From Nymphaea colorata (Eukaryota; Streptophyta; Magnoliopsida; Nymphaeales; Nymphaeaceae), in the NCBI RefSeq assembly GCF_008831285.2, contig NC_045148.1, forward strand, positions 556,001 to 620,000: a stretch of 64,000 nucleotides of DNA. The letters run 5' to 3'. Each line of letters opens with the position of its first letter. Positions within the stretch are counted from its first letter, which is position 1. Below are positions 55,730 to 64,000 of the stretch, one piece after another. The position numbers were made by a program, and so were the translations under genes. The notes under the pieces are model-generated. The model was not told the origin of the DNA, did no database searches, and saw nothing but the letters and a program-made list of their open reading frames with translations.

Positions 55730-56665
55730 GTGTTCCAAAGTGAGAAAATGTTGCACAGGGGTGTGTGTACTTGCGTGTGCCAATGTGCAACAATTTTATG
55801 CATACACCACTTGCATGTGCCTAAGTGCAAAAATGTTAGTTCACTTGGGTACACTGAAGAGCAAAAATCTTATAATAGAATAAAAAGGTTTGAGAATTAT
55901 GTAGACTATTGCATTCACTTGTGTGCACTGAAGCACAAAAAACTCATGCTATGGCACGTTGACCTAGAGTTGCCAAAGTGCACAATCTTCAATCAAAGCA
56001 CATCTGCTTTAGTGTGTTGAAGCACAAAATCTTACAACAAAACATGGGGACTTCACACCGAAGAACAAAAATTTATGCACTAGTACGTTCACTTGTGTGA
56101 GTTGAAGTGCAAAATTGGGCATAGGAGTACTCCGGGATATGTACCAGGGCAACAAATGTCGACCATACAATTTTATGCCAAGGCATGTTCACTTGGGGGC
56201 AGTGAAGCACAAAATCTTATACCAGAACATGAGACTTTTGAAAACTTGTGTAGAATGGTACATTTACTTGTGCGAGTCAAAGTATAAAAATCTTATGTGA
56301 GGGCACATTCTCTTAGGAGTACCAAATGCAAAATCCTATGCCAGTGCATGTTCTTCGAAAATTTGTATGCGCCAAAGTGCAAAAAGTGTGTCGAAGCAAA
56401 AAAATGTTCATTTTGAAACTTGTGAAATTTGTATGCACTAAAGTGCAAAATCACATGCCAATCATGAAACTTTTAGAAACTTGTGAAAATTTGAGTGTGC
56501 CCAAGCACAAAATTGCCAACTTGTATGCACTTCTATGTGAATGGAAAACTTGCATGCACTTAAGTGCAAGATTGACAAACCTATGCACATCAAGGTGCAA
56601 AATCATGTGAAAAAAAAATGTATGAAATTGAGGCACCTGTGTGCACTGATATGCAGAATTGAAAA
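55730..56665. repeat. Degenerate tandem array of a CACTTGTGTGCACTGAAGTGCAAAAT-like unit
   Basis: About thirteen irregular units share GTGCACTGAAGCACAAAATC and ATGCCAxxxCATG with spacings mostly near 45 or 75 bp. Open frames on both strands follow the repeat and are not genes. It may belong to the long-LTR element that follows, but no counterpart exists left of LTR copy 1. Confidence 0.7.
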
Positions 56666-57519
56666 ACTTGAAATTGGGATATCTAAATGGCTATAAAGGT
56701 GGGATCGTATTTGGGAAATAGAAGAAACATTTTTGTCTAGTTAGATAGTGGTAGATCCCATGATAGTGGCCACTTTTGTTTCCATGTAAATTTTTTTAAT
56801 CTTACATGCAGAGTATATGAATGAGATAAAATTATTTGTATTCGCCTCTGTTTCTTATGCGGGCTACCAAGAGACTAGACCCAAGTAAGACCATTCTTGG
56901 CAGCTTTACAAGAGGTAATCAGATTAAGGACTAGACTAGATATTCTAATTTCTAAGTCTAAATGTTATCCAAAACCTATGAGAAGCAAATGGTCCTAATT
57001 TTGAAAACATGCATATCTATAAATCTAAATATATCTTAGAAGTAGACCGATGAACAAAGAAAATGTAATTTGATGTCTACTCATGTCCGAACATCATAGA
57101 TCAATGCGAATCAATATCCTAAATTTAATGTGATGCAAGCTAAAACTAGGTTATTTATACTTGGAGTCCATTCTCTACTAGGACTCATGTGTAGGATGCA
57201 GACCTATCAAGGAAAAACTGGAATGTTGAATCCAAAAACTTGAAATCATGGTACGAGAGATTATGTAATTTGCGTTAAATTGAGATAAGAAATGTTACAG
57301 AGGCTTGAAATATCATGTCATGTTATGGAGATTCAGAATTCATGTTCCAAGGTTCAATGGATAGAGATCCCATAAATTTGATCTTGTATCATATAAGTTG
57401 ATCTTATAAAATCTAAATACTGAAAGAATAATCCAAATGTGATGATTACATGGTTTTAGATCACATATTTTAGCACGATTGACACCAAATTTTATGATCC
57501 AAAACTTATCTTATGCAGT

Positions 57520-57790
57520 CCGATAAAAATCCAAAGTTTGAAATCTAAGATCCAAAACCTAATATTTCAGATCTAAAATCTGACATCCAAAATCCATAAT
57601 CTTAGGTTCAAGATCCAAGATCTTATATCCAGAATGTGAAACCCAAAATCCAAAACATGAGATCTGAGGTCTGAGGTATGAGATCTAATAACTAGGCTAT
57701 AAGGTTAGAGATCCAAAATACAATATCTAGAATCCAAAACTCATAGTTCAAGATCCAAAATCCAAAATTCGATACTTGAGATCCAGAATC
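57520..57790. repeat. Short degenerate repeats in LTR copy 2
   Basis: Same GATCCAAAATCTRA-type array as at 43480-43770; it is therefore an ancestral part of the LTR. Confidence 0.75.
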
Positions 57791-59385
57791 TATGTTTGCC
57801 ACAATTGGATTTAATGCCAATGTTTAGATCCACATAAGATTCATAATTTGGATCCAATTCCTTTGAATCAAGATCCATGATCTGAGTAGAATATGAGTAG
57901 GTCAGTCAAAAGGACTCAGTTCAGTCTTGCCTATAGTAGACTTAAACCTAATTTCGGATGAGGTTAATTGTCATAAATGTGTTTGCTTTTATTCAAACCA
58001 TATGACATATGATATAAACTTCATTCATTTCATATGGATGGGTGTCAAAGAATTTTAGCTAGATCTAGGTTATGAGACTAGGTTCACAAGTAATGGGCTC
58101 TAAGACCGTTCTAGGTTAGGCCTTAGAAAACTGAACTAGGTTTGGACTCCATAACTATATGGAATAGGGTTTTTGAAATTATTTAAAGACGTTAATTTTG
58201 AAAACATTTTAGAAAAATCTATGATTTTGAAATGGCTCTTGAATGACGACCAAGCTGGATTTAGGTTTTCACATGCCTAGGTTAATGCCATAGGGTATAC
58301 AACTATGCTGACCCAGTCTGGTTTCAGACAAGGGGTGTATGTAAGTGCAAGGTGATTCAGTGCGTATCAAAGTCAAAGTTCAATGCATGAATAAATGAAA
58401 GCATAGAATAATCACTATTATCGAATGCATGATTTAAGAAAAAACTAAGCAAAAACATAATTAAAAGAAAGAGACAATGAAAAAGGGGAATACGTGACCC
58501 ATATCCCTACCCTAAAGACAATAAAATAAATCTAATTTATAAAATAAACATGCTAAACTACAACATTATTAAAGCAACTAAGAGAAATCTGTGACCTAAG
58601 AAAGAAATAAACTAAACAAGACATGATAAAAGGAAAAAAAAACTTAAACATGCATAAAAAAAAGAAAAGAATGAAAAAAAAACACTAAATTACAAATAAG
58701 AAAAGAAAGAGGAAAGGAAAAATAAAACTGGTGCCCTGACTGAGCCTATTCATACTGTGACTACACCGAGCCAAGTTGGGTCTAGGAGTGCTAATGCAAC
58801 ACAAAATAAGGCACTAAAAAATTTAACTTGTTTTGTGCTAAGCCTTATGAGTATGCAATTGGAATTTTATCAACTATTGTGGGCTTCTCTAGGTAAGCTC
58901 ATGTGTGAGGAAAGAGGAAAGGGATGAACTTATTTATTGGTAAAAAAATGGGCAAACCTTTTTCTCCCCATCACTACATAACTAAACATTTTCACACAGG
59001 CACACTCCTCTCAAATATAAAAAAACCATAGATTAAAATGGCATTTTCGTCATAATTTTGCTCTTTGTGATCTTGTTTGGATTTGAATTTGATTTTGCGA
59101 AAAGATATACATGCACAAAGAAGTGCTGATTGACTCTTGATAAAGGATTCAGCTTGACATTGAAAGTAAAAAATGATCGATGTGAGAATATGAATAGGAG
59201 AAAGCACACTTTTAAGACCATAGTTTAATACTTGATATAAAACAAAAAAAAGGTTCCTCCCAACCACATACGGATAACAATTTTGATTGTGTCTATGCTA
59301 GAGTGCTTAGTAAAGAATTATGCATGTTTTCAGTACTTGCATGCAAATTGATATTTATCACAGAGTGAGAAAATTGGCATGCATT

Positions 59386-59797
59386 TGTAATGTCATAAAA
59401 GTTTGCTCTGTATTGAAGATTACGAGAGCTCTTCAAGGGCTTATAAATGAGGTTGTTAAAGTTGGTTGCCCTAGTTCCTAACCTTTTTCAGCCTAAAACC
59501 AAAACTACAAGGGGCTTGAGCCTAGGAGTGGGTCAGATCAGTACAATGGTATTAGAGCATGGTTCAACACTCAGACCTGGGTCCCATATGCATGGACACA
59601 TGTGTCTTAAGGGAGTGGATTGTAACACCTCAAAAGTTTAGTTTTGTATTGAAGATTGTGAGAGATACTCAAGGGTTTAAAAAAGGAGTTGTTAAAATGG
59701 TTGGTTGTCATGGTTCATAGTCATTTTTTAGGCTGAAATCGAAACTACTAGGGGTAGGATTTGTTGGACTGGGTGATCGGTGAGTCGATTCATTACA
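59386..59797 (+). mobile_element. TRIM element, copy 2 (same family as 3487-3953)
   Basis: LTRs at 59386-59545 (160 bp) and 59621-59797 (177 bp) start TGTAAT or TGTAACACC and end in AGTACA or ATTACA. The 75-bp interior starts with the primer site TGGTATTAGAGCATGG and continues TTCAACACTCAGACCTGGGT, almost identical to the interior of copy 1 read on the minus strand. Flanks GCATT (59381-59385) and CCATT (59798-59802) form the target duplication. The matching site in LTR copy 1 (near 45108, CGCATTTTTG) is empty. Non-coding. Confidence 0.9.
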
Positions 59798-60789
59798 CCA
59801 TTTCAAAAATATAATGTGCATTGAGTTCAAATGTGGATCATGGATCTATTTTTGATACAGGGACTTGATACGGGTCCACCTAAAGAAAATTCTAGAAGAT
59901 GGATCCAAATATGATAATGAGATCTGGATCATTATTTGATATCCGAGACTTGGAATGGGAATAATGGATATGGATCTATAAAGATAGATCTCAGATGAAA
60001 AACTTGGATATGAGAGCGAGACATGAAAATAAGACTTGGACATGTAAGCTGGATTAGGAATACAAAATGGAGATATAAAAATAGCAGGGACCTAGTTTGG
60101 GTTTGGGCTGGGCTTGGTGGATTCAAGCTGCCTGACATGGACTAGACCTAGCCAGATTCAATTTTGAAAAACTGGGTTCAGACCTTGGTTCAACACATGT
60201 TATTGGGCTAAGCCTGGGTGATGTTTTTGAAAACCTTGGTTTAATGATGAAGGTGGACTGAGCCTACGCTCGGGCCTATAGATTTTATGAATATACATGC
60301 ATTTTGGCAAATGACAAAATTACCATTGTGTGTAATTTTGTGCTGAAATAGGTTTAAATAAGGGGATTGGTTTTGACTAAGGATATAGGAATCAAAGAAA
60401 ATAAAAAACTACGATATATGCGACTTATACCTTGTGTTTATGTAGAAGAATGTAGCTCCAAAGAAAATGACAGTTTGACCCTTATGTGTACTTTTGGAGC
60501 TCTGGATGAATTTTCTCAATCTATTTGACCCAGCCTGTGCACTAACTCCTAAATAGGCTCTAGTGAAAATCTTGCTGAAAATTCATTCTAGATTCCTCTA
60601 AAATTCAAAAATAAAATTTTTACCTAGTTTGTAAAGGGAAATCATAAATGACCATAAAACTCCAATTTTTATTGAAATTTTTGTAGTTGGAGCTAAGGGT
60701 GCATGAACAACATTGAAGGATCATAAAAAGTTGATGTAATTATGCAAAATTATTTTCGACATCTATTTATAGAGTATAGAAAATATTAA

Positions 60790-61260
60790 AAATGAGCTCC
60801 ATAGCCTTCAACACTAAATTTATCTCAAACCAACAAGAATGAATTCAACCCGCATATTAATTTATATATGATAAACATGATCCAAGCTTGGTTTCAGCTC
60901 ATTCTTTTGGGCTGAGCCTAAATCCATCTCAAACTCATCAAATAGGAGAGAAAAAAAGCTTGGAACTGAATTGAACTCAAACTAAGATGAATGAACTCCA
61001 ACCAAATTAAGAGAAGATTCATTTATACATGATAAACCTGATCCTAGCTTGGTTTCAGCTGACTCTATCAAGTTGAGCTCAAATTCAACTCGAACCCCAA
61101 CTAGAGAGAAAAGGAGCTCAAAATAGAATTCAACTCAAATCAGGATGAATTAACTCAAACCAAACTAAGAGAAAATTGGTTTATATATGATAAACAAAGT
61201 CCCACCTTGGTTTCAACTCAATTATTAAGCTCAAATCCAACTCAAACCCCTGAAATTAGG
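60790..61260. repeat. Three tandem units of about 160 bp in LTR copy 2
   Basis: TGATAAAC plus CTTGGTTTCAGCTC-type blocks recur at 60869, 61030 and 61188. Each is preceded by GATGAA(T)GAACTCAAACCAAA and AAGAGAAGATT. LTR copy 1 has only one such unit (about 46110-46280). Confidence 0.85.
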
Positions 61261-61764
61261 ATAGAGAAAGACCTATTAGCAATATGCAAGTTAGTATATG
61301 GCTAAAACTTGGGTTAAGTAACTCAAAGTAAGTGAAATAAAACTTTCTTTCCATTATAGTAAACTTGTTTTAGACTTGGTTGAGTAAAAGATCATAGTTT
61401 TAATTTTTGGTGAGCTAGCTATAGGGGAGCTGACTTTAGGCTGGGATAATCCTAGTGAGTTGACTCTTGTAACTTTTGGGGTCATGTGAAGTTGAGAAAA
61501 GACCTAATTGTTCAAATGTTTGGGCAATTCTCATAAATCTGGTAAAAATCCCTACTTTTTAGGTCTGTGACATGGTGTAGGGGTAAAATGGTAATTTTTA
61601 GCTTGAGTGGCCTACATGATGTAGGTCTAGGTGCTAAATGTTGGGTTGAAATGTGCTTGTTTGGTGTAGAAATAAACTGGTTCTTGAAATTTGATATTTT
61701 TGGATGAAGGGTAAAATGGTCATTTGGACATAAAAATTTTTGCTATTCACATAGCATAATAGTT

Positions 61765-61778
61765 TGGTATCAGAGCCA
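61765..61778 (+). promoter_or_regulatory. Primer binding site (initiator-Met tRNA)
   Basis: TGGTATCAGAGCCA, a perfect match to the common plant primer site. Confidence 0.92.
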
Positions 61779-61783
61779 ACATT

Positions 61784-63180
61784 ATGGCTCATGAAGCACT
61801 AAAGGAGGCCATAGCAGAGTGACCGACAGAGGCTATAGTGACTAATAGTTTGTTGCAGCATATTAAGAGGCACGATGAGGAGATGGTAGAGTTCGACAAC
61901 ATCTGGCTGCGATGGATCATGTCGAGGCTATGTTGGTAGGGTGGTGCCAAGAGCAGGACAACTTCTGGACAGAGTTGCAGTTGATTCAACAACAAGGAGC
62001 CAATTCTGGTCAGCATAGTAGAAAGTGGTGAACACATTTGATTGCTTGATACAACGTTCTGAGAAAATAGAGGCTGGATTGAGAATAAGGCCGACTAGTC
62101 CTTCGGTCAGGGAGCCACAATTTTGGTGATGGACCTGGCCAGCATCCTGATAAGGGCCATTTATTTTGTGATGATATATCAATGTCTGCCCGACCACATG
62201 GGCACAACCATATGTGTGCGCCGAGTTATGACTGTTGTGATAGACCCGGCCACCATCCCTGCAAAAGGCCAATATGTTTTGACGACAGGCCATCAATGGC
62301 CTGGCCCCCAAGCAGCCATAGTTTCATGTATATGTTGGGCAAGGGAGTCCCTAGTAGACCTAGTCCAAGGGCGGAAAGGGATAGGGCTGCTTGCTATGGA
62401 GATGGCGACCCCATGCACTTCTCCCATGGTGGCCTTGTGGATCATATAGCCGATGATCTTCCAAGCTATAATTTGCCACAACATAGGGTAGACTTCCCAA
62501 AATTTAGTGGCAAGAGATCCTTGGAATGGACACACAAGACCCAACAATATTTTCAATGCCAAAGAGTGCCAAGAGGACAATACATTCTGATGTGTGTACT
62601 TGATTTCACAGATGAGGCTATGTGGTGGTACTGTTGGTATGAACATTGCCATGATGATATGGAACATGAGGTGTCCATGGATGAGCTTCTTGTCAGATTT
62701 AGGGAGGCCTTCCTTATAAATGATGGGATTGAATTAATGAGTTTAAGATAAATAGGAACTATCTGAGAATATCAAAGTACATTTGAAGACTTTAGTAATT
62801 AGGCTGTATGGTGGCCCATGGCCACATTCATTGGTACCCACATTGGAGAATTAAAAAAAAAAAAATTCGAATCAAATTGCTCTCTCAAAGACCTTAAACT
62901 CTAAGAGAATGCTTTCGACAAGGTAGGGGTCCTTGGAGAGAAAGCTGGCGGCTATGGTTCCTCACATAGATTTATATAGGCTGGACTTTAGCCATACCCC
63001 TACAACCAACATTTCAGAAGGCCAAGGTACTTCTATCTCCACAAAGAGGCCTCCCATCAAGGCCAAAGAGAGCAAAGACATGCTCGACACCAAAGTTCAT
63101 CCCATGATTGAATATATCTCCAATAAAGTGGGGGATGATAGAATGAAAAATGGTTTTTTTTTTCACTTCTGATGAGAAAT
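61784..63180 (+). pseudogene. Gag of the long-LTR gypsy element
   Basis: The ATG at 61784 (MAHEALKEAIAE) is stopped after 12 codons; the frame then continues QHIKRHDEEMVEFDNIWLRW. A His/Cys-rich stretch follows (62100-62300, with RPHGHNHMCAPSYDCCDRPG). The capsid core is open at 62182-62751: VDFPKFSGKRSLEWTHKTQQ, AMWWYCWYEHCHDD and MDELLVRFREAF, the standard gypsy Gag pattern. The zinc-knuckle position (about 63140-63210) reads NGFFFHF in one frame and DEKLRSLHKCKKCHIY in the next, so the first two cysteines are lost. Not functional. Confidence 0.82.
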
Positions 63181-63660
63181 TGCGTAGTCTGCATAAATGC
63201 AAAAAATGCCATATCTACGAGGTAGTAGAAGAGAAGAGTGAAGAAGAAATGGAAGAACCTAAAAATGATGACGCAACAACCCATGAAGCCTTAGATGTCA
63301 CTTATCACACCTTAGCTGGCACTACTATTCCTAACTCCATAAGGGTATTAAGCCAAATTGGGAACCAAAGGGTGGTCATTCTAGAAGATACAAGATCAAC
63401 TCACAACATTTTGAATGTCCAAATAGCTGACCATATATGTACCCCGAAAAAGAACACCCACCCTTTGAAATGATAGTTAAATGAGAAAAACAACATTGCT
63501 CAACTATGTGCGCAGGTTTAGACAATAAGGTGCAAGAGAATAAATTTAAAACTGACCCTTTTGTACTAGCTGTTTTGAGGGTAGGTGTTATCCTTGGGAT
63601 ACAATGATCGAAAACCTTGAAGGATGTAAGATGGGGCTTCAAGCACATTACTATGTCATT
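63181..63660 (+). pseudogene. Aspartic protease of the long-LTR gypsy element
   Basis: VTYHTLAGTTIPNSIRVLSQ and IGNQRVVILEDTRSTHNILN correspond to the family pattern ISLHALAG...IDSGSTHNF, with D-T-R-S at the active site instead of D-S/T-G-S. Later, FKTDPFVLAVLRVGVILGIQ and GFKHITMSF match the C-terminal part of the domain, after stops near 63472 and 63493. Confidence 0.8.
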
Positions 63661-64000
63661 TCCTAAGGAGGGTGGGAGTGCCTCTCTTAAGCGTTTGTGT
63701 TTGCATTTCATTGGCCATCGGCTGAAGTAAAACAAGCCATTGGCCATAGCCAGCTTTAAAAGTCAAGTGAAAGTCTTTTTGTACATCATTCTTCGTTCTT
63801 GATTTGGAAGAAGAAATCCATATGGATTCTTTGCATCTCTCTCTTGCATACATTGTGCAAGAGCGAAGGGTGACCCACCAAAACACTGACGTGAAAAGCA
63901 ACTCCGGTATTCTTAATAGTAGCAGCGGCTGCTATAGCCACCAATTGAGTTCCTTTGTTGGATGACCAGTGGCCTGAAATGACTTGACCATGTGATCACA
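63661..64000 (+). other. Right edge, presumed start of the pol region
   Basis: No reverse transcriptase motif is visible yet. Frames are short and unrecognised. Confidence 0.4.

Larger units (their letters stand above)
56700..61756 (+). repeat. Long LTR, copy 2 (5' LTR, about 5 kb)
   Basis: It is assigned as an LTR because its right end (...CATAGCA) lies 8 bases before TGGTATCAGAGCCA. It is collinear with 42640-46640 but longer, because of a TRIM insertion (59386-59797) and a threefold tandem repeat (about 60790-61260). Overall divergence from copy 1 is high, so the two are not the pair of one recent insertion. The left border is approximate. Confidence 0.75.
56700..64000 (+). mobile_element. 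Ty3/gypsy element with very long 5' LTR, running off the right edge
   Basis: A 5' LTR of about 5 kb (to about 61756) is followed after a few bases by an initiator-Met primer site, gag (61784 onward) and an aspartic protease (63350-63660). The reverse transcriptase and the rest would lie to the right of the window. The genes carry stops and frameshifts. Confidence 0.8.

Noticed and set aside
55730-56665. CRISPR-like array
   Set aside because: Units are degenerate, spacers are irregular, the context is plant nuclear DNA, and no cas genes are present.
62293-62667. Minus-strand 124-codon frame opposite gag
   Set aside because: Shadow of the Gag capsid core, which has clear family motifs on the plus strand.

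Overview
The window looks like nuclear DNA of a flowering plant. It holds the 5' half of one recognisable host gene, HEN1 (small-RNA 2'-O-methyltransferase), which has plant-type introns. The rest is layered plant retrotransposons, DNA transposons and a decayed piece of plastid genome. I cannot name the species.

Positions 1-23.6 kb hold HEN1 on the minus strand. A probable 5' UTR exon ends at 23379. The first coding exon (22240-22538, ATG at 22524) encodes the first dsRNA-binding domain. A 90-nt micro-exon lies at 14457-14546, and two exons at 1618-2063 and 1258-1515 encode the La-motif-containing region. All four coding exons are open and their splice phases agree. The second dsRBD, the PPIase-like domain and the methyltransferase domain would lie beyond the left edge. 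The introns on either side of the micro-exon are 7.7 kb and 12.4 kb, swollen by mobile DNA.

The 12.4-kb intron contains a four-level nest. A minus-strand chromodomain Ty3/gypsy element (2522-12938) carries a small TRIM element (3487-3953). A related plus-strand gypsy element (6065-12103) sits inside its gag gene. Two copies of a hAT-like non-autonomous transposon full of CGATAC motifs (10132-10845, 11161-11511) sit inside the integrase gene of that inner element. Direct repeats are visible at each insertion. The 7.7-kb intron holds a 5'-truncated LINE, an LTR/primer-site remnant, a probable MITE and an unidentified coding-like island.

Positions 23.6-42.6 kb are intergenic. In order they hold a palindrome-rich stretch; a Tekay/Del-like gypsy remnant with a 2.9-kb LTR and a pol frame broken only by nonsense codons (25.7-31.1 kb); a decayed CACTA (En/Spm) element (31.2-35.3 kb); a LINE with a dead reverse transcriptase (35.9-39.65 kb); and about 3 kb that I cannot assign.

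Positions 42.6-64 kb hold two diverged copies of one very long LTR (about 4 kb and 5 kb). The second copy is followed by an initiator-Met primer site, gag and protease, and so belongs to an element that runs off the right edge. That copy also carries a second member of the TRIM family seen at 3.5 kb and a threefold internal tandem repeat. Between the two LTR copies lie unassigned AT-rich DNA and an old plastid insertion (about 51.2-55.43 kb: ycf3 intron and last exon, psaA, 5' psaB, in plastome order). The psaB part is split by about 200 bp of foreign GC-richer DNA.

The only gene likely to be functional here is HEN1. Everything else is transposon-derived or organelle-derived and visibly decayed.
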